NCBI GenBank assembly: GCA_012797505.1
Contig: JAAZOZ010000038.1
Location: 1-15,961, forward strand
DNA length: 15,961 nt
Reading direction: 5' to 3'
Source of the DNA: Smithella sp.
Lineage (GTDB): Bacteria; Desulfobacterota; Syntrophia; Syntrophales; Smithellaceae
In this document: positions 7,684-14,572 of the stretch, one piece after another
Position numbering within the stretch: the stretch's first letter is position 1
Layout of the letters: the number at the start of each line of letters is the position of its first letter
Translations under genes and position numbers: made by a program
Notes under the pieces: generated by a model
Seen by the model: only the letters and a program-made list of their open reading frames with translations
Databases searched by the model: none
What the model was told of the DNA's origin: nothing

Positions 7684-8373
7684 ATGGCGCTTATCGAGAC
7701 GGACCATCTGGAAAAAAGATACGAAGTGGGCGACAGCATCGTCCACGCGCTGGACAAAGTTTCCCTTCAGATCCACCGGGGGGAATTCGTGGCGGTGATG
7801 GGGCACTCGGGCTCCGGCAAGTCCACCTTTATGAATGTCATCGGCTGCCTGGATGAGCCGACCGCCGGCACGTATCGCCTCGACGGGATTGACGTAAGTT
7901 CTCTCAGCCGCGACGCGCTCGCTGAAATCCGCAACCAAAAAATCGGGTTTGTCTTTCAGGGATTCAACCTGCTCGCGCGCACGACGGCGCTGGAAAACGT
8001 TGAAGTCCCCCTGCTCTACAACAAAGACGGAAGCAAAAACCGCAGGGAGCGGGCGCTGGAGGCTCTCCGGACGCTGGGCCTGGAAGACAGGCGCCACCAT
8101 CATCCCAATCAGCTTTCCGGCGGACAGCAGCAACGGGTGGCGATTGCCCGGGCGCTGGTCAACAACGCGCCGCTGATCCTGGCCGACGAACCGACCGGCA
8201 ACCTGGATACGAAAACGAGCATCGAAATCATGGACCTTTTTGTCCGCCTCAACGAAGAGAAAAAAATCACCATTGTTCTGGTCACGCATGAACCCGATAT
8301 TTCAACCTACAGCAAACGCATTATTCATTTTCTGGACGGCAAACTGGTCAGCGACGAGGCAAACCGCCGATGA
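7684..8373 (+). CDS. MacB/LolD-type ABC transporter ATPase
   Basis: A 229-residue stand-alone nucleotide-binding subunit. Walker A is GHSGSGKST (40-48), Q-loop Q92, signature LSGGQ (144-148), Walker B LILADE (164-169) and switch histidine H202. The EPTAGTYRLDG and NLDTKTS segments put it in the MacB/LolD/FtsE branch, which powers mechanotransmission rather than direct substrate passage. In E. coli MacB this domain is fused to the permease; here it is a separate gene, a common arrangement elsewhere. The permease start overlaps its stop codon (ATGATGA at 8370-8376), so the two subunits are translationally coupled. It should assemble with the permease, the MacA-like adaptor and the TolC-like duct. 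Confidence 0.92.
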   Translation: MALIETDHLEKRYEVGDSIVHALDKVSLQIHRGEFVAVMGHSGSGKSTFMNVIGCLDEPTAGTYRLDGIDVSSLSRDALAEIRNQKIGFVFQGFNLLARTTALENVEVPLLYNKDGSKNRRERALEALRTLGLEDRRHHHPNQLSGGQQQRVAIARALVNNAPLILADEPTGNLDTKTSIEIMDLFVRLNEEKKITIVLVTHEPDISTYSKRIIHFLDGKLVSDEANRR

Positions 8374-9599
8374 TGAACATGCCTTCAACCGTGAAAATTT
8401 CATTGCGCGCCCTGCGCGTCAACAAGATGCGCTCCGCTTTAACCATGCTGGGCATCATCATCGGCGTGGCCGCCGTGATCACCATGCTGGCCGTCGGTCG
8501 GGGCGCCAGCAATAAGATATCCGAGCAGATCGCCTCCGTGGGCAGCAACCTGATCATCGTCCTTCCGGGTTCGACCACCGCCAGCGGCATCCGTTTGGGA
8601 AGCGGCGCCACACAGAATCTGACCCGCTCGGATGCCGAGGCCATCAAACAGGAGTGCTCCGCAGTCGCCACGACCGCCCCGATCCTCAACGGCAGCGCCC
8701 AGATTATTTACGGCAATTCCAACTGGCCCTCCATCGTCTTCGGAACGGATGAAAACATGCTGGAAGTCCGGGAATGGACACTGGCTTCCGGCCGGAACTT
8801 TTACGATCAGGAAATCCGCAGCGCGGCCAAAATCTGCCTGCTGGGACAAACCGTCGTGGACAATCTTTTCGGCAACGACGACCCGCTCCACAAGACGGTT
8901 CGCATCAAAAAAGTCCCGTTTGTCGTGATCGGCGTTCTGGCCCCGAAAGGCCAGTCGATGCTGGGGCAGGACCAGGACGACATCGTCTATGTGCCGGTCT
9001 CCTCCGCGCAGCGGAACCTCTTCGGACGATGGTTTCCGGGAACGGTGCGCTCGATTATGGTCAAAGCCAGAAGCACGGAGGATCTGGACCGGGCGGAGCA
9101 GCAAATCAAGGAGCTCCTGCGGCAACGGCACCGCATCGGTCCGGATCAGGAAGACGACTTCACCGTCCGCAATCTGACGCAAATGATGCAGATGGCGGAG
9201 CAGGCTTCCCGCGTGATGGCGCTCCTGCTCGCCGCTATCGCAGGCGTTTCGCTTCTGGTGGGCGGCATCGGCATCATGAACATCATGCTGGTTTCGGTCA
9301 CGGAGCGAACCAGGGAAATCGGCATCCGGATGGCCGTCGGCGCCAAAACCTGGGACATTCGCCTGCAATTTATCATCGAGGCGGTGATTCTCTCGCTCAT
9401 CGGCGGGCTGATCGGCGTTCTGCTGGGTGTTTTGTTCGCGCAGCTTTTGTCTTTCTTCGCCGGCTGGACAATCCTGATTTCAACCTACTCCATCCTTCTC
9501 TCTTTCGGTTTCTCCGGCCTGGTCGGCATCTTTTTCGGCTTCTATCCGGCCTACAAGGCCTCGCTGATGAACCCCATCGACGCCCTGCGACATGAATGA
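8370..9599 (+). CDS. MacB-like ABC transporter permease (FtsX family)
   Basis: A 409-residue inner-membrane subunit with the type VII ABC layout. One membrane segment near the N-terminus (about residues 22-43, within RSALTMLGIIIGVAAVITML) is followed by a large periplasmic domain (about 50-275). Three C-terminal membrane segments (about 282-308, 333-355 and 370-395) form the FtsX domain with MNIMLVSVTERTREIGIRMA, typical of MacB. The N-terminal part matches the MacB_PCD-like domain. ATG 8370 overlaps the ATPase stop; a second ATG at 8373 is also possible. It ends the operon, and the following DNA has only a GC-rich hairpin (9600-9618) without a T-run. Confidence 0.92.
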   Translation: MMNMPSTVKISLRALRVNKMRSALTMLGIIIGVAAVITMLAVGRGASNKISEQIASVGSNLIIVLPGSTTASGIRLGSGATQNLTRSDAEAIKQECSAVATTAPILNGSAQIIYGNSNWPSIVFGTDENMLEVREWTLASGRNFYDQEIRSAAKICLLGQTVVDNLFGNDDPLHKTVRIKKVPFVVIGVLAPKGQSMLGQDQDDIVYVPVSSAQRNLFGRWFPGTVRSIMVKARSTEDLDRAEQQIKELLRQRHRIGPDQEDDFTVRNLTQMMQMAEQASRVMALLLAAIAGVSLLVGGIGIMNIMLVSVTERTREIGIRMAVGAKTWDIRLQFIIEAVILSLIGGLIGVLLGVLFAQLLSFFAGWTILISTYSILLSFGFSGLVGIFFGFYPAYKASLMNPIDALRHE

Positions 9600-9630
9600 G
9601 CGGCGATGAGCCCGCCGCCGAATAATTGTA

Positions 9631-9659
9631 TTGACCTGAACCCGCATTTACGGTAAAAG
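9631..9659 (+). promoter_or_regulatory. Possible sigma-70 promoter for the biotin carrier gene
   Basis: TTGACC (9631-9636) and TAAAAG (9654-9659) are separated by 17 nt. The -35 is good and the -10 is weak (four of six consensus bases). If used, the transcript would run about 230 nt through a MITE-like element before the biotin carrier start at 9893. Confidence 0.35.
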
Positions 9660-9719
9660 CTCCGACAATTTCAAAGCGGCGCTACAGAGGCCGGTTTTGA
9701 AATTCATTTTTGATGAACG

Positions 9720-9836
9720 CGTAAAAAGTCATTCAAGCCGTCACCCCGGCGGACGCCGGGGCCCAGAACTTGTTGGAATTAATGGATACCGGCTTTCGCC
9801 GGTATGACGAAAACCGCGATTTCTAGACTTTTTACG
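9720..9836. mobile_element. MITE-like palindromic element
   Basis: A 117-bp non-coding unit bounded by perfect 11-bp inverted ends, cgtaaaaagtc (9720-9730) and gactttttacg (9826-9836). Inside are two hairpins: ccccggc/gccgggg (9744-9750, 9755-9761) and ataccggc/gccggtat (9786-9793, 9798-9805). Elements of this two-hairpin build are widespread interspersed repeats in Deltaproteobacteria and relatives. There is no open reading frame, so if mobile it would need a transposase in trans. It separates the efflux operon from the biotin carrier gene. Confidence 0.75.
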
Positions 9837-9892
9837 AGATCGTCGGTTTTGGACGTCAACAAAATATCGATAAAGGGAGGCGGAAAAGAATT

Positions 9893-10108
9893 ATGAGTAT
9901 GGAAATTACGGCCCCCATGCCGGGGAAAATCGCCAGCATCGTGGTGAACGTGGGCACGCAGGTGCAGGAAGAAGAGGAAGTGATCATCATGGACGCCATG
10001 AAGATGGAGATCCCCGTATATGCTCCGGGAGCGGGAACCATCAAGGAAATCAAGGTCAAAGTGGGCGATTCCGTCAATGAAGGCCAGGTGCTGGCCATCC
10101 TTGAATAA
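9893..10108 (+). CDS. Stand-alone biotin carboxyl carrier domain protein
   Basis: A 71-residue protein that is nothing but a biotinyl/lipoyl hammerhead domain. The biotin site is MDAMKME (33-39) with K37 as the predicted modified lysine; APMPGKI near the N-terminus and GTIKEIKVKVGDSVNEGQVL at the C-terminus are the paired beta-hairpins. Such proteins carry CO2 between the carboxylase and transferase parts of biotin-dependent carboxylases or Na+-pumping decarboxylases. No partner subunit is in the window, so the enzyme it serves must be encoded elsewhere. It lacks the proline/alanine-rich N-terminal linker of ordinary BCCP. A strong AGGGAGG site (9874-9880) lies 12 nt upstream, slightly far. 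ATG 9899 is an alternative start. A terminator follows directly. Confidence 0.92.
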   Translation: MSMEITAPMPGKIASIVVNVGTQVQEEEEVIIMDAMKMEIPVYAPGAGTIKEIKVKVGDSVNEGQVLAILE

Positions 10109-10135
10109 GTAGATTTTTTACAATTTGAACAATCA

Positions 10136-10178
10136 ACCCGTTTTGTGATTTTCATCATCGCAAAACGGGTTTTTGTTT
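10136..10178 (+). terminator. Rho-independent terminator of the biotin carrier gene
   Basis: acccgttttg (10136-10145) pairs perfectly with caaaacgggt (10161-10170) around a 15-nt loop and is followed by ttttgttt. It starts 28 nt after the stop codon at 10106-10108, making the biotin carrier a single-gene transcript at its 3' end. Confidence 0.85.
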
Positions 10179-10199
10179 CCTGTTGAAGGTGGATTCTTC

Positions 10200-10360
10200 G
10201 AGAGCTTTGAAAAATGTCATTTCGAGGAGCGTGAGCGACGAGAAATCTTAAGAATGGCCGTTTGTTCAAGATTTCTCCCTTCGGTCGAAATGACAAAGAA
10301 GAAGTCGAAATGACAAAGAAGAAGTCGAAATGACAAAAATGGCCGTTATTCAAAGCTCTC
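10200..10360. mobile_element. Second MITE-like element with an internal 20-bp tandem repeat
   Basis: The ends gagagctttgaa (10200-10211) and ttcaaagctctc (10349-10360) are perfect 12-bp inverted repeats. The interior has the familiar arms gtcatttcgagg...gagaaatctt and aagatttctc...gtcgaaatgac, which can fold back on each other. The right arm is expanded: the 20-bp unit gtcgaaatgacaaagaagaa runs 10284-10303 and 10304-10323, with a partial third copy from 10324 to about 10337. No coding capacity. It lies between the biotin carrier terminator and the next promoter. Confidence 0.75.
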
Positions 10361-10387
10361 TCTTCAGCTTCTTTCCGGCGATTCCGG

Positions 10388-10416
10388 TTGACAAGCTGCC
10401 GGGCCTTTCTTATACT
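10388..10416 (+). promoter_or_regulatory. Strong sigma-70 promoter of the PilZ-domain gene
   Basis: TTGACA (10388-10393) and TATACT (10411-10416) are separated by exactly 17 nt: a perfect -35 and a five-of-six -10. Transcription would start near 10423, giving a leader of about 30 nt that contains the aagggg ribosome site (10441-10446) before ATG 10454. This also excludes the longer in-frame start that overlaps the -35 region. Confidence 0.85.
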
Positions 10417-10453
10417 GCCCGCGAAAAGCAAAAGACCAACAAGGGGATGGCGC

Positions 10454-10936
10454 ATGGAAAAAACCATTACAAAAGCTTACGTGGATGACAAAGGATTTGT
10501 TCTGCTGGTCTGTTCAAACTGCAACACGATTCAACAGCAGGAAGCAAAATCCTATGGAGGCGCCAAAGGCCCGATTTCAATTACGTGCGGCAATTGCGGC
10601 AATGTCTATGACGTTGAGATCGAATTTCGGAAATTCTACCGCAAAGGGATCCGCGTGGACGGCTTGTACTTCGGCGTCAGCAACCCCAAAATCTGGGGGA
10701 AAATGGTTCTGAAAAACGTCTCGATGCAGGGATGCGGCTTTGAAACGATGGGCGCCAACCCGTTTCAGCCGGGGGATCTGATCAAAATCGAATTTCAACT
10801 CAATGATGCAAAGCGTTCCGTCATTAAAAAACAGGCCGCCGTCCGCTCCACTTTCAAGAAATATGTCGGCTGCCAGTTCCAGGATCTTCCCAACGCCATG
10901 GATGCAGACCTGGGATTTTATCTGAGGACTCCGTAA
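10454..10936 (+). CDS. PilZ-domain protein with N-terminal zinc ribbon
   Basis: A 160-residue cytoplasmic protein. The N-terminal part has two CxxC pairs, C20/C23 and C45/C48, spaced like a zinc ribbon. Next come the two hallmark c-di-GMP-binding motifs of PilZ domains: RxxxR (R59-R63, RKFYR) and NxSxxG (N88-S90-G93, NVSMQG). The C-terminal part (PGDLIKIEFQLND, VGCQFQDL) matches the PilZ beta-barrel. It is therefore a predicted c-di-GMP receptor; what it controls is unknown, because no motility, pilus or polysaccharide gene is nearby. The start at 10454 is set by aagggg 7 nt upstream and by the consensus promoter at 10388-10416. The SGNH hydrolase gene follows 53 nt downstream and may be co-transcribed. 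Confidence 0.85.
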   Translation: MEKTITKAYVDDKGFVLLVCSNCNTIQQQEAKSYGGAKGPISITCGNCGNVYDVEIEFRKFYRKGIRVDGLYFGVSNPKIWGKMVLKNVSMQGCGFETMGANPFQPGDLIKIEFQLNDAKRSVIKKQAAVRSTFKKYVGCQFQDLPNAMDADLGFYLRTP

Positions 10937-10989
10937 TTCCTGATGCTTTCACTAACGATCCATTTGCGCACGATCCGGGCGGGAGAGCC

Positions 10990-11700
10990 ATGAACGATGT
11001 GCTCGCGGCCATCGGCCTTGCGCCGGTCCTCATCGCTCAGGCGCTCTATGTCCGGCGCGTGACTCCCAGGCTTCCCGAGCCTTCCGGGGAACGATCCGGC
11101 GTTCACGGCTCCGGCCCGCTGCTCAAACTGCTCATTGTCGGCGATTCCGCGGCGGCGGGCGTCGGCGTTCCTCTTCAGAACCAGGCGCTTTCCGGACAAC
11201 TGGCTCGCGCGCTGGGTGAGGACTTCCGCGTATCCTGGAAATTGATTGCCCAAACCGGTCATCGGGCAAAAGATGTGCTGGCCGTTCTGGAAGAAACGGA
11301 CCCGGAGAAGTTTGATGTGGTGGTCACCTCCATCGGCGTCAACGATGTCACCCACGGTACCGGCAGGCAAACCTGGATTGCAAGGCAGGAAAAAATCATC
11401 CGTCTGCTTCTTTCCAAATTTCATTCTCCGTTTATCGTTTTGTCCGGCATTCCCCCCATGCACCTCTTCCCCGCCCTTCCCCAGCCCCTGCGCTGGTATC
11501 TGGGATCCAGAGCGAGCCAATTCAACAGAGCATTGCAGAAAGCCGTTGAAAGTTGCAGCCGTTGCCGTTTTGTGCGGATTGATTTTCCTCTGGAGGCGTC
11601 CTACATGGCCGATGACGGCTTTCACCCCGGCGCCCGCGCCTACGCCTTCTGGGCCGACCATCTGGCCGATGTCATCCGGCGGCACAAAAATCAGGCCTGA
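10990..11700 (+). CDS. SGNH/GDSL-family hydrolase
   Basis: A 236-residue esterase/lipase-like hydrolase. Block I is IVGDSAAAG with catalytic Ser53; block II glycine is G90 (AQTGH); block III is GVND with Asn118; block V is DDGFHPG with catalytic Asp209 and His212. All catalytic positions of the SGNH superfamily are present. A short hydrophobic N-terminus (about residues 3-20) may anchor or export it, but it is not a clear cleavable signal. The start has GGGAGAG just upstream. The gene lies 53 nt behind the PilZ gene on the same strand and converges on the alpha/beta-hydrolase lipoprotein with only 21 nt between the stops and no obvious terminator. Substrate could be an acyl ester of lipid or polysaccharide; not determinable. 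Confidence 0.9.
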   Translation: MNDVLAAIGLAPVLIAQALYVRRVTPRLPEPSGERSGVHGSGPLLKLLIVGDSAAAGVGVPLQNQALSGQLARALGEDFRVSWKLIAQTGHRAKDVLAVLEETDPEKFDVVVTSIGVNDVTHGTGRQTWIARQEKIIRLLLSKFHSPFIVLSGIPPMHLFPALPQPLRWYLGSRASQFNRALQKAVESCSRCRFVRIDFPLEASYMADDGFHPGARAYAFWADHLADVIRRHKNQA

Positions 11701-11721
11701 TTCCGAAATCTTACGAGTCCA

Positions 11722-12453
11722 TTACTCTTTCAAGGGAGCGCTTCCGGACAGAAACAGTTTCCACAGGGCTTTGAACGTCGGATAGTCATGCCCGCCCGGG
11801 ATGGCATAGACGCGGTCCGGCGGCAATACCTCCGCCAGCAACTGAGATCCCTGCCGGTAGAAATCATCCGTGCCGTAGCCCAGATAAATCATTTTGTCCG
11901 GATGGTCGCCGACGGCCGTCTTGATCCAGTGCCACAACATTCTCTCCCAATCGTCTTCATCCTGATAGACGCCCGGATTCCAAAGGCGCACGCCGCCCGC
12001 GGCCTCGATTTCATTCAGGATGAATTTTTTGCCGAGAAAAGGCGCCATCAGATAGATCCCCGCAACGTCCTGCGGATGCTCCTTCAGATACAGGATCGCG
12101 CCCAGGCCTCCCATCGAAACACCGATGAGCCAGATTTTCCGGCAGCCTCGCATCTTCGCCGGTTCGATGACATCTTCTTTCAACCTCGCGATCATACTGC
12201 GGTCGATGTAGTAGCCGAGATGAGCGTCGGGAGCGGCCATGTCATAAGCCAGTCCCCTTGCCCGGACTTCATCCACAAATCCCTCTTCTTCAAAACTTTC
12301 AGCGCCGCTTCCCATGCCGCGCAGAAAGACCACCAGACCCTGTCGGCAGCCGCCGGGCTGATCGTAGGTCAGCACCTGCAGCGGCTTTTCGGCCCAGGTG
12401 GCGCAGCCCGCTAAAAAAAACACAAGCAAAAATAAGGCCTTGTAATATTTCAT
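11722..12453 (-). CDS. Alpha/beta-hydrolase lipoprotein
   Basis: A 243-residue hydrolase with a lipoprotein signal; the lipobox is FLAGC with Cys17 as the lipidated residue, so it is tethered to a membrane facing the periplasm. The fold is marked by VVFLRGMGSG (oxyanion region, about 41-50), the nucleophile elbow GVSMGG (111-116, Ser113), an acid at D196 or D197 (GYGTDDFYR) and the catalytic histidine H222 (GGHDYPT). It resembles membrane-associated esterase/S-formylglutathione-hydrolase-like families; no specific substrate is recognisable. The start codon overlaps the stop of the upstream MSMEG_6728 family gene by 4 nt (ATGA, 12450-12453), so it is translationally coupled to it. Confidence 0.88.
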   Translation of the reverse strand: MKYYKALFLLVFFLAGCATWAEKPLQVLTYDQPGGCRQGLVVFLRGMGSGAESFEEEGFVDEVRARGLAYDMAAPDAHLGYYIDRSMIARLKEDVIEPAKMRGCRKIWLIGVSMGGLGAILYLKEHPQDVAGIYLMAPFLGKKFILNEIEAAGGVRLWNPGVYQDEDDWERMLWHWIKTAVGDHPDKMIYLGYGTDDFYRQGSQLLAEVLPPDRVYAIPGGHDYPTFKALWKLFLSGSAPLKE

Positions 12454-12875
12454 GTTTTCCTGCTTTTCCGAACCGGCTCAACGGGCCAGACATAAGGCAG
12501 ATCGTCCGGTTCGAGCCATCCGAACGCGCCATAGTATTCCCTGTCCTTCCGAAGCAGATTGGATCGGTGCGAAGCATGAAAAGATTCGTCGCCCAGCCAG
12601 AGAGGATACGTGATTTTCCCGCGGATGACCTGTTTCGGCATTCGGTTGAGATAGCCCCGCCGGACCCACTCGTCCATCGCCAGATTATGATATTGCTTCA
12701 GCGCGTTCGTATATCCGCGCCACATGGCCGCGGCGGGATGGCGGCTCCAGCCCGAACCATCCGCGGAAATCGCCCGGAGAAGCTGCATCGCCTCCAGGCG
12801 CTGTTTGCCCAAGCGCCTTGAATCGAGAACCCGCAGGGATTGGGCAAAGTCGGGATAGGGCAAAAACGTCTGCAT
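12450..12875 (-). CDS. MSMEG_6728 family protein (possible DNA-glycosylase relative)
   Basis: A 141-residue protein beginning MQTFLPYPDFAQSLRVLD, with RRLGKQRLEAMQLLRAI, HPAAAMWRGY and the C-terminal SHRSNLLRKDREYYG and LPYVWP. These are signatures of the MSMEG_6728 family, which is sometimes annotated as related to pyrimidine-dimer DNA glycosylases. The enzymatic role is not established as far as I know, and the N-terminal Thr2 used by T4 endonuclease V is not in the same place here (MQT). The frame is open from 12929, but ATG 12875 fits the family N-terminus and has GGAG 9 nt upstream. It lies 70 nt behind dinB on the same strand, a DNA-repair context. It overlaps the following lipoprotein gene by 4 nt. 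Confidence 0.82.
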   Translation of the reverse strand: MQTFLPYPDFAQSLRVLDSRRLGKQRLEAMQLLRAISADGSGWSRHPAAAMWRGYTNALKQYHNLAMDEWVRRGYLNRMPKQVIRGKITYPLWLGDESFHASHRSNLLRKDREYYGAFGWLEPDDLPYVWPVEPVRKSRKT

Positions 12876-12945
12876 GACAAATTTCTCCACTACCTGGAAA
12901 ACGTGTTCACAAGCTTTCTCCAATTCCATCGGTAAACGGCTGAAT

Positions 12946-14142
12946 CTAACGCTTCTTTTCTGCTTCAGCCAATGTGGCGAGGGTTATTTTTTCGGAGCCA
13001 TACTTGTCTCTTATCTTGTCCATGGCCTTGTCGATTTGCTTATTTTTGTCGGATCGAATATTTACCTGCCGCTGATCAAAGAGCGACAACTGTTCAGAAA
13101 ATGTGTGCTCATGAAAACCGGAGACGCTGATTCCAATTAATCGCACCGGACGGCCCGCACTCCAATTTTGCTCGAGCAGAGAGCAACCGGCCTGGTATAT
13201 TTCCCTGGTGACGGATGTTGCAGCAACGGTCATTTGCCTTGTGACAGAACGGAAGTCGGAATATTTAAGTCTGATATGCACGGTCCGGCCTTCTTTCCCC
13301 TGTTTTCTCACAGTCATGCCGACATCATCGGCAAGTTCCAGCAGAATCATTTTCGCTTTTTCAATATCCGTCAGATCTTCCGGCAATGTTTTTTCACGCC
13401 CGATGGACTTAACATCATCCTCTGTGCGCGCAAGAATTATTGAATGGTCAATTCCATTGGCATGCCAATAAATCTCATCCCCGACTTTTCCCAAAGCCTG
13501 ATGGATGACACTGACATCGGATTTTGCCAGCTCGCCTATTGTCTTTATGCCTATACGGTTCAATTTCTCGGCGGTTTTGGCGCCTACGCCATACATTTCT
13601 TTTACGGAAAGCGGCCAGAGCCTTTCCGGAATGTCCTTTTCCCACAGTTCGGTGATGCCAAGAGGCTTCTTCATTTCAGCGGCCATTTTTGCCAGAAATT
13701 TGTTTTCCGCAATGCCTATCGAGCACCAAAGCCCAAGACGGTCTTTGATTTCATCCATGATGCGCTGTGCGGCATTCAGTGGTTTGCCAAACAGTCCTTC
13801 ACTCCCTGTCATGTCAAGCCAGGCCTCATCGATGCTGTTTTGTTCGATGTCAGGAGTATAATTCGACAGCAAATGCATCACTGCTTCTGATTTCCGCCCA
13901 TAGAAATGATGATCCGGGGAAACCAAAGTCAATTCAGGGCAACGTTTCAAAGCCTCGTGATTCACCATAGCCGTTTTGACGCCCTGTGCCCTTGCTTCAT
14001 AATTTGCAGCAAGAATGATTCCGGTGCGCCTCTTCGGATCGCCGGCGACAGCGGCCGGGATTCCGACAAGAGAAGGGTTCCTTGTCATTTCACAGCTGAT
14101 AAAAAAAGCATTCATATCGACAAGAAATATAACTTTCTTCAT
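12946..14142 (-). CDS. dinB: DNA polymerase IV (Y-family translesion polymerase)
   Basis: A 398-residue Y-family polymerase. The catalytic metal ligands are visible: D9 in VDMNAFF and D105/E106 in NSIDEAWLD. The palm/fingers region, a helix-hairpin-helix stretch (MYGVGAKTAEKLNRIGI) and the little-finger domain follow. QLSLF at 351-355 is a canonical beta-clamp-binding motif. It copies damaged DNA with low fidelity. The wording DMNAFFISCEMTRNP and AANYEARAQGVKT is, from memory, closer to Firmicutes DinB than to typical proteobacterial pol IV. Base composition differs from its neighbours: two 60-nt samples (13261-13320 and 13501-13560) hold 28 and 27 G+C, against 41 in 7081-7140 of macA. Acquisition by transfer is plausible. 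aaaggga precedes the start. No LexA box was recognised. Confidence 0.93.
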   Translation of the reverse strand: MKKVIFLVDMNAFFISCEMTRNPSLVGIPAAVAGDPKRRTGIILAANYEARAQGVKTAMVNHEALKRCPELTLVSPDHHFYGRKSEAVMHLLSNYTPDIEQNSIDEAWLDMTGSEGLFGKPLNAAQRIMDEIKDRLGLWCSIGIAENKFLAKMAAEMKKPLGITELWEKDIPERLWPLSVKEMYGVGAKTAEKLNRIGIKTIGELAKSDVSVIHQALGKVGDEIYWHANGIDHSIILARTEDDVKSIGREKTLPEDLTDIEKAKMILLELADDVGMTVRKQGKEGRTVHIRLKYSDFRSVTRQMTVAATSVTREIYQAGCSLLEQNWSAGRPVRLIGISVSGFHEHTFSEQLSLFDQRQVNIRSDKNKQIDKAMDKIRDKYGSEKITLATLAEAEKKR

Positions 14143-14177
14143 GGCTGTCCCTTTTATCGAGAACGCTTTGCTCTTTA

Positions 14178-14531
14178 TTATTTATAATGGACGGCAAGCC
14201 ATACCGTCTCCTGATCCGGGTCTGTCCATTCCACCCGATGTCTCCGGCGCCGGTCAATGCGGATGTGATCGCCGGGTTTCAGCGCCAGGACGTCTTCCCG
14301 CCCCTCGAAGCGCAGACCGGCGTTTCCCCTGAGCACAATCACCCATTCGTTGTCCTCCTGATCATACCAGAATCCATCAGGCGAAGATTGGCCGTGGGAG
14401 ACGATCCTTTCAATGCGGAGGCCGGGCGCCTCGAGAATCGCCTCTATCAGCTCGTCTTTCCGGCTGTCCGGCATATCGGCAAAGATGTTTTCGACCGGGT
14501 TCATGTTGTCCCCGCTTATTCTGTGGTTCAT
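14178..14531 (-). CDS. Small cupin-domain protein
   Basis: A 117-residue single-domain cupin. The two conserved barrel motifs appear as FWYDQEDNEWVIVLRGNAGL (motif 1) and LKPGDHIRIDRRRRHRVEWT (motif 2). Motif 1 lacks the usual HxH metal pair, keeping only acidic residues and the glycine; motif 2 keeps PGD and the histidine of HRV. Metal binding may therefore be weak or different from classic cupin enzymes. Start is uncertain: ATG 14531 has GGGAGG only 4 nt away, while ATG 14504 (MNPVENIF) has GGGG about 5 nt upstream and also fits. It is 35 nt upstream of dinB and 41 nt downstream of the broken ATC-hydrolase gene, all on the minus strand. Function unknown. Confidence 0.82.
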   Translation of the reverse strand: MNHRISGDNMNPVENIFADMPDSRKDELIEAILEAPGLRIERIVSHGQSSPDGFWYDQEDNEWVIVLRGNAGLRFEGREDVLALKPGDHIRIDRRRRHRVEWTDPDQETVWLAVHYK

Positions 14532-14572
14532 GCGGCCTCCCTGATCAGGTTCACGTCATCTTAGCTATCGGA

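Noticed and set aside
9600..9618. GC-rich hairpin gcggcg/cgccgc right after the permease gene, considered as a terminator
   Set aside because: No T-run follows (aataattg), so it is not a convincing Rho-independent terminator.
10388..10453. Upstream in-frame start for the PilZ gene
   Set aside because: It overlaps the -35 box of the promoter; ATG 10454 has its own aagggg site 7 nt upstream.
14143..14190. AT-rich TATAAATAATAAAG upstream of dinB as a promoter
   Set aside because: No acceptable -35 at 16-18 nt on the minus strand, and no LexA-type box recognised.
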